From positions 23,045,869 through 23,109,868 of the forward strand of contig JAKZAP010000009.1 in NCBI GenBank assembly GCA_023053575.1: a stretch of DNA of 64,000 nt. The letters are read 5' to 3'. Positions 49,201 through 57,565 of this stretch are shown here, in pieces. The stretch is from Branchinecta lynchi (taxonomy: Eukaryota > Arthropoda > Branchiopoda > Anostraca > Branchinectidae). The translations under genes and the position numbers were made by a program. Within the stretch, counting starts at the first letter, position 1. Each line of letters begins with the position of its first letter. The notes beneath the pieces are model-generated. The model had not been told where the DNA came from. It did no database searches and was given only the letters and a program-made list of their open reading frames with translations.

Positions 49201-52200
49201 CGAAGGTCACGGGGAGCATTTTTTGCAAAAATAGACTATTTCCGATTTTAATTTGTTAAAAGTATACTTTCAATGTTTCCAAATAAGTGTTGCCTGGTAA
49301 ACAGCGACAGCTCCGCCATTTACGTCAAGTCCCAAGATTTAGAGGTGTTTCAAGGCAAAACACTGATTACGCTCATTAAAGCTCAACTCTTACTAGCAAT
49401 TTTTTCACTATGAAATGCATCAGAAAAACATTTTCGAAATACCATTACTTTCCAGCTGAAATTAGCGATTTTCTTGCTAGCGCTTGCCGACTCGATCCAG
49501 CCTTCCTGCTCTACGTCGCGGTGGCTAGGCGCAAAACATTTGAAAACGGAACGCTCCGTGGTTAAAAAGTGGGAACACTAAGCAAATAAAAAAAGTAAAA
49601 AACAGAAGATTCCTTTTGTTTGAAAGAGTTGTCAGAGGACGCTGAAGATTCCTGCAAACTTTCCGTTGTCCGACGTGCAAAACTTGGCATGGCCGGAAAA
49701 GCGCTAAACGGTCGTGGGCACAAATCAATAATGGAGAAAGGTGGTGATTTTAGAAGCTTGCAATTCCATAAGGGAGCTGAATATATTATAAAAGGCAGAG
49801 TAAGTAAGAGGGGTCTTTTAAACTTCTTTAGAAAGGGAAACATTTCCAAAATTTGTGGTTTCGAGTAAAAACGGCCTGCAAAAACGTAAAAAGACGACAA
49901 GAGCCAAAAGCACTGTAGGACAAGACAGAGAAGGGGGAAAGGGACCCAGTGTGCCGAGGATCGTTTGCAATATCACTCAAAACAACAATAATCAACACCA
50001 AAACCACGACAAAAACAAAAGAGAAACCAGAAAAAATACACAGTGAACTCCAGGTTTGTGCTGGATTGGCTGTGCAGATACTGGACACGAAAGCAATTGC
50101 GAAATGAAAGAAAAAAACAGAGCAAAAATGAGTATTCCAAAGCAATGAAGTATAAGCGAATTTGAAAGAAAGAAACGTAGGCTACAATTGCGCGGAGGAT
50201 GCACAAAGAAAAGATAAAGCACTCCAAATGTTCCATCTGCGAGGGGTTGCTCACTTTAGGTGTGTAACTGTACCTTCCATGGATAATATTCTTTTAGCCC
50301 ATGGTAGGGGCCACTAAGCACTTACTGTACATCTGTTTCGGGAGCGATCAACCCCTTGACAAACTAAAAACTTAAATTTTGCATAGACCGAAGACAGGAT
50401 CTTGCATCTGAGAATGAGCTAGAAGAGATATTTTATTTTCTTGATTCTAATTTGTTAAATCAAAACGGAAAGTGTTCCAAACCATCAACTTGGACGTCAA
50501 ATTTTACGGGTTTTTTTTTCGGAAGTTTAGTTTACGTATAGAAGACCCAAGCTTATATAGCCAGGCTTACAGAAGGAAGAAGGGTAAACCCATGCACACC
50601 ACCTCAAGTACTTACGCTCTGTTGTTGAATAATTCCACGAAGCATAAAGAGAGAAGTAGATTAGTTGTGTTTCTATCTAATAGGGAAACCTAGTTTTCTT
50701 CAGTGTTGTCACTTTTCTCTGACAGAACATAATGGGCAGCACAAATCTGTGGCATTCTGGCACCAACAAAATTCGGTCCTTTTTTTCCATTTCACTGAAA
50801 ACTCGTGGACTGTGAGGTTCCAATTTACCTTAAAACAGGAGCTAATATTCGTAAAACAAATAATTAAAAGAAATAAGTCTTTTTTTGAAAAAAAATTACC
50901 TTGAAAGTGGCCAAAATGTTTTAAAATCTAGTTTTTGCATTAAATTTTTAGAGCTGTTTTTCTGGGGAGAAGTCGAACAGTTCGGAGAACTCTGCGACAA
51001 GTAGCAGCACTGATTTTCTTCGGTTATGTTTCTAATAATGATAATGATCCGATATAAGGATCAACCGTATTTTCGACATACTGAGGAAAACCGGTTTTTC
51101 CTGGGTTCGGGCTGCAATAGTATGCGTGTCGCAGGAGTAAGACTATGTTTACACACAGAGGGGAAAAACTGTTTCCCCAATCCGGAGGCCTACTGGTGAG
51201 TGCTGTTCTCAAAAGGTAGCCTTTTTTTGTATTTTCACCAGCGCCACCGACGAGATTTGTTTCAAGCTGTAGACCGGAATTCCCTTCATCTTGAAAGAGT
51301 TGTTTCCCCGCTAGACTTTTGTCGAATCTAGTCTTCACGAACGGAGTCTTTTCAAATCGACCAGAGTTGCTTTCTATACTAGACGGGATGGGATTTCTTC
51401 TCCGTGCAAACGCTGCGTAAAATAGTTCCTTGAAAAAACCGATCGTGGTACAGTCAAAGAGATCGGTCAAATACCGTTTTTGATAACTGATTCTTTGAGA
51501 CGAAAGAAATAAAGACAAAGTATTGTCAAACGGAGTGTTGCCTTGTGGATTTAGACAATATATGCGTTTCTGTTCGGCTATTGCCTTTTCCCTTTTCGGC
51601 TTTAACTTTTAGCATTTTTCAGGTCTTTTTGAACATTTTCGCGTTTTTTCAAGTCGCCGTTTCTATTAAGGACTTCTCTCTTTTCTTGGACGAAGACGCC
51701 ATTTTACTTGTATGGACAAATCCCATTTTACTTGTATTTTATTTGTACCATAAACGGCTCATCTTAAATATCCGGGATAGTCTTCAAATACTACTAATGA
51801 TTTTGACTCAAATCTATCTTACGTCGGATTTTGGGGTAAACTGATAAATATCGCGAAGCAAAAGCCAAGAGGAGTGCGTAACTTGGTCACCTATCAAGTT
51901 TGCCATTTTGCAAAAACGGGAAATTGTGAAACAGTGCTTGGCACCATTTTATGAAAACGCAAAAAAAAGCAAAAAGCCGTCAAAAAGGCGAGTGAAAAGT
52001 CGAACAAAAACGCAACTAATGACAAGAAAGGGGAACCTATTTTAGTGGTATTGAGAAAGAAACTTTAGTGTCTTGTACCGGATTTCTTTTAACTGGAACA
52101 TGCAAGAAGTTCTCCATCTCAACTGCCGGATTACGAATGATAGTCTAATAGGAGTTGATTAGTGCCTTCGCCAAGGCTATAGACAGGCCCGTATCCAGGA

Positions 52201-52656
52201 ATTTATTTCGGGAGGGGTTCTGCCTTTCGGGGGGGGGGGGTTTGCCTGCGGGTCGGACAAAAAATGACATAGATCAGAGGGAAAGGCCTGTAAAAATTAT
52301 GAATTTGTCTGTGTTTCGGGGGGGAGGGGGGTTCAACCCCCTAACCCGCCCCCCCCTCCTGGATACGGCCTTGACTATAGATCAATGCAAAGTTGCAGAA
52401 GAATCAGGGGCTAGGATATTTATATCAATTTTTTTTGCGGAATCAAGGCATATCGGCAGGCTGTCATCTGGCATGTTGTGGTGTTCCTTCAGTTGTTCAA
52501 ATCTTCCCAAAACTAGCCGCCCTGTGTGTGTTGGCTATAGCTGTAAAATGCAAGTTGAAGGAGAAGGTTGAAATCTGAAGTTCTACAGATTAATTAACTT
52601 ACCATCTGGACTTCCTGAACTTCCTCATCAGAGGATTCTTCAGATGAGGATCCCAT
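28017..52656 (-). CDS. TnI: Troponin I, 13 coding exons with mutually exclusive and alternative C-terminal exons
   Basis: Troponin I binds actin and blocks myosin access until Ca2+-loaded troponin C releases it; it sits in the sarcomeric thin filament with TnC and TnT. Exons in order (minus strand): 52603-52672, 48015-48143, 44848-44971, one of 43178-43278 / 42827-42927 / 41284-41384, 38254-38297, 36238-36379, then 35554-35655 (short form), or 35614-35655 plus 33797-33877, 31740-31827, 29755-29841 and 28017-28261 (long form). The joined product has an acidic N-terminus, the TnC-binding [20 protein letters not shown] helix, the TnT-binding coiled coil, the inhibitory segment [18 protein letters not shown] and the [15 protein letters not shown] region. 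Order and motifs match arthropod TnI (Drosophila wupA). The short form is about 231 aa and the long form about 378 aa. All junction phases agree. No upstream 5'UTR exon or promoter was identified. Confidence 0.97.
28583..28845. mobile_element. CCCGATGAAAA-ended MITE, copy 2 (TnI 5'-flank of exon 11)
   Basis: Ends CCCGATGAAAAC / GTTTTCCATCGGG-like, about 263 bp. It lies 320 bp upstream of the last TnI exon inside intron 10. Confidence 0.7.
29755..29841 (-). CDS. TnI: Troponin I exon 10 (long-isoform tail)
   Basis: This 87-nt exon, from CTAATAG to GTAATG, begins with the last two bases of Gly and encodes [20 protein letters not shown] then APDAPAAE plus the first base of another Gly. Because it starts in phase 1, ends in phase 1 and has a length divisible by 3, it can be skipped without a frameshift. 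Confidence 0.87.
30218..30445. repeat. Repeat in TnI intron 9-10 region, inverted relative to 38560-38755
   Basis: CGTGATCAGCTAGTTATCCC, GATGTGCGAGGGATAAA and AATGGTCAGCTTGGCTTC recur in inverse at 38560-38755. Confidence 0.65.
31052..31220. mobile_element. Palindromic MITE, mariner-type ends, copy in TnI intron 9
   Basis: It starts CACTGTAAAA and ends in the inverse, with TA on both sides (31050-31051, 31221-31222). The 169-bp interior is a nearly complete palindrome around GATAAGATTAATCC motifs. TA target duplication fits Tc1/mariner. Confidence 0.82.
31740..31827 (-). CDS. TnI: Troponin I exon 9 (long-isoform tail)
   Basis: This 88-nt exon, from TTTGCAG to GTAAGA, encodes [20 protein letters not shown] then GEAAPVPAE plus one base of Gly. 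It is an Ala/Pro/Glu/Asp-rich low-complexity tail segment like those of arthropod troponin-H-type extensions. Confidence 0.88.
31880..32440 (+). pseudogene. LINE 3' relic inside TnI intron 8
   Basis: The plus-strand frame reads [20 protein letters not shown] then [17 protein letters not shown], as in the post-RT region of CR1-like ORF2. After a frameshift it continues [20 protein letters not shown]. It ends in an ATTATTATC-rich 3' tail after AATAAATCTGTTATTGATT. Degenerate. Confidence 0.6.
32640..32960. repeat. Repeat shared with 45100-45355
   Basis: CCCATGCATAAAAAATGGGC, CTCCGTCGAAGCGCCGCCC and TGTGTGTCACTTTTTCAAAG recur in the same order at 45100-45355. Confidence 0.65.
33498..33665. mobile_element. 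Palindromic TA-type MITE, 131 bp from TnI exon 8
   Basis: Same 168-bp family with TA at 33496-33497 and 33666-33667. It lies in the intron downstream of exon 8. Confidence 0.82.
33797..33877 (-). CDS. TnI: Troponin I exon 8 (long-isoform tail, Glu/Ala-rich)
   Basis: This 81-nt exon, phase 0 on both sides, lies between TTTTAG and GTAAGT. It encodes [20 protein letters not shown] then AAEAEPA. GC and Ala/Glu content are far above the surrounding intron. It was recognised by splice signals, phase and composition shared with exons 9-11. Confidence 0.88.
35554..35655 (-). CDS. TnI: Troponin I exon 7, alternative end (short isoform stop / internal donor)
   Basis: The exon opens with [14 protein letters not shown] (35614-35655), the canonical end of arthropod TnI. 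Directly after lies GTAAGTGA, a near-consensus 5' splice site (GT at 35612-35613). If it is ignored, reading continues through [19 protein letters not shown] to TAG at 35554-35556. If it is used, the phase-0 junction joins exon 8. The same exon can therefore be terminal or internal. No AATAAA was seen close downstream of the short-form stop, so its 3'UTR end is unknown. Confidence 0.95.
   Translation of the reverse strand, partial: KKPDWSKKPGDDKKVSEGESGAPGSEESVEAAA
35612..35613 (-). promoter_or_regulatory. TnI: Internal 5' splice site that decides the TnI C-terminus
   Basis: AAGAAA|GTAAGTGA lies within the coding part of exon 7. Use gives the 166-residue Ala/Pro tail. Non-use gives a 19-residue tail and stop. 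Confidence 0.85.
35944..36111. mobile_element. Palindromic TA-type MITE in TnI intron 6
   Basis: Same family, 168 bp, TA on both sides. It fills about 30 % of the 582-bp intron between exons 6 and 7, close to the alternative-end exon. Confidence 0.82.
36238..36379 (-). CDS. TnI: Troponin I exon 6 (inhibitory and second actin-binding region)
   Basis: This 142-nt exon encodes the Phe-completing base and 47 codons: [20 protein letters not shown], then [17 protein letters not shown] and [17 protein letters not shown] is the actin/TnC-switching inhibitory motif. The rest is the mobile domain, nearly identical to insect TnI. Donor is GTAAGG, phase 0. Confidence 0.98.
37092..37508. mobile_element. 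~415-bp MITE, copy 2 (TnI intron 5)
   Basis: Same family and orientation as 4870-5283, flanked by CAT (37089-37091 and 37509-37511). Confidence 0.82.
37690..38150 (+). pseudogene. LINE ORF2 end within TnI intron 5
   Basis: A plus-strand frame at about 37830-37945 reads [20 protein letters not shown] then [15 protein letters not shown], the WNSLP-x-x-x-V-x-A-x-S-x-x-x-FK end of many CR1-like ORF2s. A TATTATTTTTATTATTATTA tail follows. Confidence 0.6.
38254..38297 (-). CDS. TnI: Troponin I exon 5 (end of IT arm)
   Basis: This 44-nt constitutive exon, bounded by TTTTCAG and GTAAGT, encodes [14 protein letters not shown] plus two bases of Phe. With the next exon it completes DLRGKF, the start of the inhibitory region. 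It is short enough to be missed by gene finders. Phase 0 start and phase 2 end fit its neighbours exactly. Confidence 0.96.
38560..38755. repeat. Repeat in TnI intron 4, inverted partner of 30218-30445
   Basis: GAAGCCAAGCTGACCATTCA, TTTATCCCTCGCACATC and AACTAGCTGATCAAG are inverse matches to the copy at 30218-30445. Confidence 0.65.
41284..41384 (-). CDS. TnI: Troponin I alternative exon 4C
   Basis: Third 101-nt alternative exon, from TTTTTAG|AC to GAG|GTACAT. The junction codon becomes Asp. It encodes (D)[18 protein letters not shown] followed by [15 protein letters not shown]. It carries a second Cys and a Trp in place of the usual Tyr of KYDLE. It is separated from exon B by 1.4 kb that contains a TTAA-bounded element at 41637-42074. 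Confidence 0.95.
41637..42074. mobile_element. TTAA-bounded MITE between TnI exons 4B and 4C
   Basis: Begins TTAAAGGACACCTGAA and ends TTCAGGTGTCCTTTAA, about 438 bp, no transposase. TTAA at both edges is what piggyBac-type insertion leaves (inference). A second copy is at 58018-58421. Confidence 0.75.
42827..42927 (-). CDS. TnI: Troponin I alternative exon 4B
   Basis: Second 101-nt alternative exon, from CAACAG|CC to GAA|GTACGT. It encodes (A)[18 protein letters not shown] followed by [15 protein letters not shown]. Of the three it most resembles vertebrate TnI at this site (ELQ-x-LC-x-E-x-H-x-KI), so it may be the more ancestral form (inference). It lies 250 nt downstream of exon A in the direction of transcription. 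Confidence 0.95.
43178..43278 (-). CDS. TnI: Troponin I alternative exon 4A
   Basis: First of three mutually exclusive 101-nt exons. It runs from TTTTAG|CC to GAG|GTATTC. It encodes (A)[18 protein letters not shown] followed by [15 protein letters not shown]. The residues shared with the sister exons are Cys at position 7 (junction residue = 1), an aromatic at 10, the E-x-x-KxDLE core and the terminal KD-(F/Y)-E. The donor is the weakest of the three by eye. Confidence 0.95.
43320..43560. repeat. TnI: Short intronic repeat upstream of TnI exon 4A
   Basis: AAAAACTCTTGA-type words with similar flanks (GGGAC/GGGAA before, GATC/CTGA after) occur at about 43350, 43428 and 43529, a spacing of about 80-100 bp. 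Confidence 0.55.
43787..43953. mobile_element. Palindromic TA-type MITE upstream of TnI exon 4A
   Basis: 167 bp, TA at 43785-43786 and 43954-43955. It lies in the intron before the alternative exons. Confidence 0.82.
44848..44971 (-). CDS. TnI: Troponin I exon 3 (first IT-arm helix)
   Basis: This 124-nt exon starts phase 0 and ends after the first base of a codon. It encodes [20 protein letters not shown] then [20 protein letters not shown] and a final E. The acceptor is TTTTCAG and the donor is GTAGAA, which is weaker than others in this gene. The following codon is completed by the chosen alternative exon: G+CC gives Ala (exons A and B), G+AC gives Asp (exon C). Confidence 0.97.
45412..45775. 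mobile_element. TTAAAGGACC-type element in TnI intron 2
   Basis: Homologous to 57300-57565, with diverged ends (CAAAGGACTG / GGGGACCTTTAAC) and about 100 bp of extra internal sequence. Confidence 0.55.
46076..46247. mobile_element. Palindromic TA-type MITE, diverged copy
   Basis: Same family with the left end altered (CACACTGTCAAAAG). The right end TTTTTACAGTG is followed by TA. It lies in TnI intron 2. Confidence 0.75.
46820..47410. repeat. ACCACGGTAAC palindrome-rich repeat, interrupted copy
   Basis: Words such as GATACCATGGTATC and GATACCACGGTAAC occur in both orientations at both ends, split by the element at 47082-47315. Confidence 0.6.
47082..47315. mobile_element. CCCGATGAAAA-ended MITE, copy 3, nested
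   Basis: Ends CCCGATGAAAAG / TTTTTCATCGGG. It is inserted inside a copy of the ACCACGGTAAC palindromic repeat (46820-47410), so it arrived later. Confidence 0.7.
47575..47989. mobile_element. ~415-bp MITE, copy 3, opposite orientation (TnI intron 2)
   Basis: Same family inverted, flanked by TTA (47572-47574 and 47990-47992). It ends only 25 bp from TnI exon 2. Confidence 0.82.
48015..48143 (-). CDS. TnI: Troponin I exon 2 (N-terminal helix, TnC-binding)
   Basis: This 129-nt exon, phase 0 to 0, is bounded by ATTTTAG and GTACGT. Its 43 codons include [18 protein letters not shown] and [12 protein letters not shown], the highly conserved arthropod TnI segment that contacts the C-lobe of troponin C and begins the first IT-arm helix. 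Confidence 0.97.
48276..48640. mobile_element. G-tract MITE in TnI intron 1
   Basis: Ends are imperfect inverted copies (GGTGGATCCAGAGGCG / CGCCCCTGGGTGGA). Runs of about 13 and 20 G lie just inside. The interior is made of short TACTGTTTT / ACTGTTT words. Target duplication not resolved. Confidence 0.55.
52184..52373. mobile_element. hAT-type MITE copy 3 (inverted orientation)
   Basis: Same family in the other orientation, with flanks GCTATAGA and ACTATAGA (7 of 8 match). It lies 230 bp from the first coding exon of troponin I, inside intron 1. Confidence 0.82.
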
Positions 52657-52672
52657 TCTGGCCTTTAAGTTT
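52603..52672 (-). CDS. TnI: Troponin I exon 1 (start codon, acidic N-terminus)
   Basis: Sixteen bases of 5'UTR follow a poly-pyrimidine CCAG acceptor, so at least one non-coding exon lies further upstream (higher coordinates). ATG is at 52654-52656. The 18 codons read [18 protein letters not shown] and end at a GTAAGT donor, phase 0. This is a short Ser/Glu/Asp-rich N-terminus with several possible casein-kinase-2 type sites (inference). It is too short for ORF filters and was recognised from its splice signals and position. Confidence 0.88.
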
Positions 52673-52753
52673 CTGGAAAAAAAAATATTTTTAGTTTTTA
52701 TTCCGATTGCACTTCCATATTTTCTTTTTCTTTCTAGAACTATATTACCTACG

Positions 52754-53735
52754 TTAAAGGAGTTATATCATAAGCATTCTAGCACTTGCAACGTCGAGAA
52801 TCCCAGCACCCAAGACCCAAGGTGAAGCCACGGCTCGATGCGACCGCTGGGTCATCTAGCGGCGCGGGTCGGAAGCTCCCAACATGGGGAGGTTGGAATC
52901 ATAAGCTGCGTTTTTTTGGATGTAGTTTCGGCGGAGTTTCGCTTAAAAGCCGTTTTATTTGTCCATTCCATTTGCTGTAGTTTCGAACCTGAAACTACAG
53001 AGCTCAAACTACAAACTACCTCGCCGACGTAGTTTGGTGTAGTTTGACTTTTCAGAAACAAGAACTCAGTAAAACGCAAGTAAGACAAAACAAGAGCCAG
53101 ACTACAAACTTTGACGAAACAAAAGTGAATCCAATAAAACGCAACTATAGTTTGACTTTGGATCTAACAAAAGGTTTTGATTATAGCAGGCATATGGAAA
53201 AGGTGTAGAAAAATTTAACAAATTATTTGCATTATCGATTTCTTTAAGTATTTTTTGTTCTGTTTTTTCTTGTTTATTCCCGTAAGTCCAAAGAATTAGG
53301 GATGTAAACTAGATCACAGTAAACTAACGCCGTGAATTATACTAAATTCGTTATAGGGATTTCTAGAATATTCTGAAACTGAGGTAAATAATATTCAGCT
53401 TCCTAGACCCCAAAAAATCAAACTGGCGAATGATTTCTTCTTCCGTCATATCCAAACGTCCACACGGTTATATACATAGTTGTTTTGATCCTCTTACACG
53501 CCACACGATGTTCTCGAACGTTCTAGTAATCTTTTCACGAGCGTCAGGAGATCAATGAATAGTTAATTAGCAAGGGCGGGTTGTCGTTCAGGAGTGAATT
53601 GTGTTCAAGTAAGTTGTGGATAACGTTGGCTACCGTGAGGATTTTGGGAAAAACAAAGGTAACAGTTTGTTCGTAAAAATCCGACCCATCGAAAAATGAT
53701 GGTGTCTCTCACCTTCTAGGCCCACATGAATCAAA
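52754..53735 (+). repeat. Direct repeat flanking troponin I, right copy with two insertions
   Basis: Same ends as 27250-27790, but interrupted at about 52900-53180 (a segment rich in GTAGTTTG and its inverse) and about 53213-53420. It begins 82 bp upstream of TnI exon 1. Confidence 0.78.
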
Positions 53736-53954
53736 GACTAACTAGGCTATCCTATTTGACAGTAGAAGTTATTACAACTAGCTGTGAACTGAATTGAATT
53801 TTATTTTTAACCCGTCTAGTTAGAGACGGTGTATGGTAAAAAAATGAAAAAAAGAAAGAAAACAACAAATACAAAATAGTTAAAAGTTTCTAAACCGAAA
53901 CATCATGGAGCTCCATGGGTGATTTAAGAAAGAAAGCATTGGTGATGGATTCAA

Positions 53955-54500
53955 AGGAAGAAAAACATTTGTGTACGAAGAAGAACCACAATTTAAAAGA
54001 CGTCCCACATCATCATGTTGTCATGCTTCCAAAGCTGTACTGCATACATATCATACACAAATGTAAATAGATATTTGTGTCTATGCTGCTTAATGTTTAG
54101 CTGAAAAGTGCAGAGATGGGACAGTCTTCTTACCCCCTCACTTATTCACTTTAAGAGGCTTGAAGACCCGATGAAAATGCGTTACTTCGTCGCTCCGCAG
54201 TAACGAATAATCAATTTTCAAATAGTTGAAGGAAGAAAAACATTTGTGTACGAACAAGAACCACAATTTAAAAGACGTCCCACATCATCATGTTGTCATG
54301 CTTCCAAAGCTATACTGTATACATATCATATACAAATGTAAATAGATATTTGTTTTGTGTATATGCTAAAGTTTAGCTGAAAAGTGCGGAGATGGGACAG
54401 TCTTGTTACCCCTCACTTATTCACTTTAAGAGGCTTGAAGACCCGACGAAAATGCGTTATTTCGCCGCTCCGCTGTTAACGAATAATCAATTTTCAAATA
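53955..54500. repeat. ~275-bp tandem duplication
   Basis: AGGAAGAAAAACATTTGTGT through TTTTCAAATAGTT is present twice in direct array, offset about 275 bp. The unit includes the left end of the CTTAAAGTTTAACTGAAAAG element. Confidence 0.8.
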
Positions 54501-54815
54501 GTTAAATTTCCCTTTCAGATTTGTGGTACTAACTGTGTAGTATGCTTGACGAAAAAGATTTATGATATTTTTTTCCAGGCACTAAGCAGTCTTCACCAAA
54601 CTTATCACCGCCCACTGAAAAGCAGCGTTTGTGTTCAGATTCAAATATTCCGCGTCATAGTAGAATTTGCGCTGCGGGGACAGCCGTAGATGTTCTGAAC
54701 CTCACTACCTGAGCAGATAGTGGGAAATAAAAAAGTCCCTTAGCAGAATCCAAATTATTCACTTTATTCAGTCAAATGGCACAACAATAAGTTGGCTTTT
54801 CAGTTAAACTTTAAG
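54089..54815. mobile_element. CTTAAAGTTTAACTGAAAAG-type element with duplicated left part
   Basis: Close relative of 150-590 (e.g. GCAGTCTTCACCAA, TTATCACCGCCCACT, CTTTTCAGTTAAACTTTAAG at the right end). The left third is repeated. Confidence 0.7.
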
Positions 54816-57299
54816 ACAGGACTGTCTCTGCTTAGAGCAAACTGTACTCTCTGTTTCCTGATACTTGTAGACTTTTCCTTCCACCAAAGTTTCATAAACT
54901 CCATTGAAAAGAGTTTCTATCACCTTTGCTTGCTACCTGTCACCATGTTTTCCCGGTTCCGCAACTTCACAATCCCTAAATTCCCACCGTGAGCTTAATT
55001 ATTCATCTGTGAATGATTGACATTGGCATATTCTAGAGCTGTAGATGTCGATTTGCAGTTAGTTACTACTTTCGAACTTTTCGTGTGTCCTCTTTAATTT
55101 TTACTTTTTATTCTTGCTTGAAATAAGTTGTATATTGTCTACAATCTTGTCTCGTCTTGATTGACCACAACAAACAGTGGATTCATATTTAGCAATTTTG
55201 AATATTCAATCAATCAATCAATCAATCAAGTTTAATCCGAATAGCTAAAAGCTAGAAAAGGAATAAAAATATTGGATAAGTGTTAGTCCGATTCTGAGTC
55301 TGTCTAACAGACCTGGTTAGGGGTTGATAATTTTTTGCTCCCCCTTCTAAGCTCTGATGAAATGGCCCCACTGCCTGTACACCACCTTCAAGATAACTTC
55401 CCACCCCCTGAAAGAAGTGCGTAAGTTGGAGCTTCGTGACACCCGCAGGAAAGACTGGAAAGCTTGTCATGTCTTGGCTTCTTTCCAAACGCTAATCAGG
55501 TTGTAATAACATGACTCAATGGAAGGTCATTTCAGGAATTTGACAAATTCTCCTAGGGTGTTTAAAAATATGGACAGTCGGAAACACCGGGCAACCACTG
55601 CTCCCGCGATGAGCGAAGTCGCGCGCCAAGTTTAAAATAGATGAATGACGCGTGGTTAGAGACTGGATCTCATTTCGTAGGCGCCAAATAGGGAGCCGTT
55701 GGGAACGTAGCTGTGAATACTAGCAAAATCGGTGTGAAAATTGGTGTATGAATAAACAAGAAAGAAAGTAAAAATCAGGATAGTGCGCAATAATCGAAAA
55801 GGTATAAGTGTTATTTGAAACCAAACTGTCTGCAAGTCGGATTTAATTTCGCTTGACGAAAAAGTTGGCTGAGATTTATTCGAGCAATACGCTTGTTCGC
55901 AAGGGTTCTCTTCAGGCAAAAGCTAGAAATTCAAAAACTCCTACCAATCCATACGGGAGTTTAGGATCGGATTTTCGATTCACTTCTTCGTATAAGCTTG
56001 GGTAGTTTAAAAGTAGTAGTGATAAGGAGTCGTTATAGGATTGTAACATACGACAGTTTATGTTTTATTCCAATCTGGATCGCTTCGTCCCACAAGTTCG
56101 AGTGGTTGAGAGATAGTTTAGTAAAGAATATGACCACAAACTTTTGCTTCAAGACCGTGGAGTAAGTAAAACGAAGAGAAAGATGACGATTCTTTCTTAA
56201 GCAATAGTTACAAGCCCAGCCTAATTGAATAATGTCCACTTTCTAGTTAATCAGATCTTCGCCTAGATACAATATAAAGAAATGATACCTATCAAGGCTG
56301 TCTTAACGTGAATAGAATAAAGCAAAGGTGTCAGTTCGAGACTGTCCATGTCCTCAATTGTCTCAGTTTTGGAATTCTAAAACTACATTCCCAAATCCAA
56401 ACAACTAACGAAGTAGCCACGTGTGGGTCTATACACGTATACCATCAATATAGGCGGGGAGGGGGGGGGGGGGTAATAGGATCTACTCAACAGTAACTTA
56501 ATATCTTCTTAATCATGTCTCCTTAATTTTGAAGGGTGGAAATAAATAAATTTAGTCGCCTTCATCTTTCTCCTTGCCAAATGTCAAACGGCTATCAGAC
56601 ACTAGTCTTATTAAAAATTCTTAAAATAATGAAGTCTATAGCAATCATTTGACCAAATATCGTATTTGGCGGGTTACAAATACAATATATAAAACATAGA
56701 AACCTAAAACAAAACTAATGCTTTGGACAGAACATTGGGGAGGGGGGGGGGTCGAAGATTAAAATTCCTGCCCGGAATTTTGGCACCATCGTCAGTTCCG
56801 TACGGAAAAGTCGAGATTTTTCAGAGAAAAATGCAGAAAATCCGGGCCGGGGAATCCTGATCGTGTATTCGCACTTTAAGGATAAGAAAAACGAAAATAA
56901 GGATAAGAAAACCGAAAAATAACTCACCGTCAAAGGAAACGGACCGCTTATACCCCTGAGTAGCACAGAGCTGACTGAACACCTCTCCGGGCAAACGGTC
57001 TCAGATCCTCCGTTGTCTAAAAATATTCAGCCCACTCCTAAGTCAATGGCGTGCCAAAACTTCACGGAAATAGAGGAGAACTTAAACAATCAAGGTAAAG
57101 AAGAAACTGAATACACCGCAAAGAAAAACAGGTCACCACGAGCAGCTTGTGAGAGGTGGGGGAGCGAAGCGACTCCCCCTTCTCCAAACTAGTCAAAATA
57201 AACGTGGCAACTTTTAATCATACCAGAACGGTTCAGATGTTCGTTAAAAATGATATATAAACTTCCTGTTTACCTTTTCAAACTGATCGCGATGCCAGA

Positions 57300-57565
57300 A
57301 CTTAAAGGACCTGTCTTACCTATTGTAGTAACGCAACCAACTTCCGAAATCACCCCATATATTTCTAAACCCGGAGACCCCAATTTTGTATGGTACATTC
57401 TAACCCCTCCAACAAAACCACGCTTATTTTCTCACTTGCCGTGTTTTGCTACCGAGGCTTAAAACAGCCAAAATCCTGGGTTATTTGTTGAAAGAACAGC
57501 CTAGCTTTAAAGTATTCGAATATTATAAAATATCGTAAGTTGATAGTGCGAGGGGTCCTTTAAGT
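57300..57565. mobile_element. TTAAAGGACC-ended element
   Basis: Ends CTTAAAGGACC / GGTCCTTTAAG, about 266 bp. Homologous to 45412-45775 in a TnI intron (e.g. ATTTCTAAACCCGGAGACCC). That copy is larger and has internal extra sequence. Confidence 0.65.

Larger units (their letters stand above)
48144..52602 (-). other. TnI: TnI intron 1
   Basis: Contains an element at about 48276-48640 with ends GGTGGATCCAGAGGCGT / ACGCCCCTGGGTGGA and two long G runs (related to 58640-58800), an outer-arm relative of the 22199 element at 51160-51420, and the hAT MITE at 52184. No further coding exon was recognised. Confidence 0.6.

Noticed and set aside
49156..49230. tRNA-like or SINE head (GGTGGCTTGGTTGTTTAGCA, then AAGGTCACGGGG)
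   Set aside because: A-box-like and B-box-like words are present, but the cloverleaf cannot be completed and no second copy or A-rich tail was found.
51024..51518. 164-codon minus-strand frame
   Set aside because: It overlaps sequence shared with the fold-back element at 22199-23620, has no recognisable domain and looks like chance openness of a repeat.
52155..52571. 138-codon plus-strand frame
   Set aside because: It runs through the hAT-type MITE and its G tracts and overlaps TnI intron 1; no domain.
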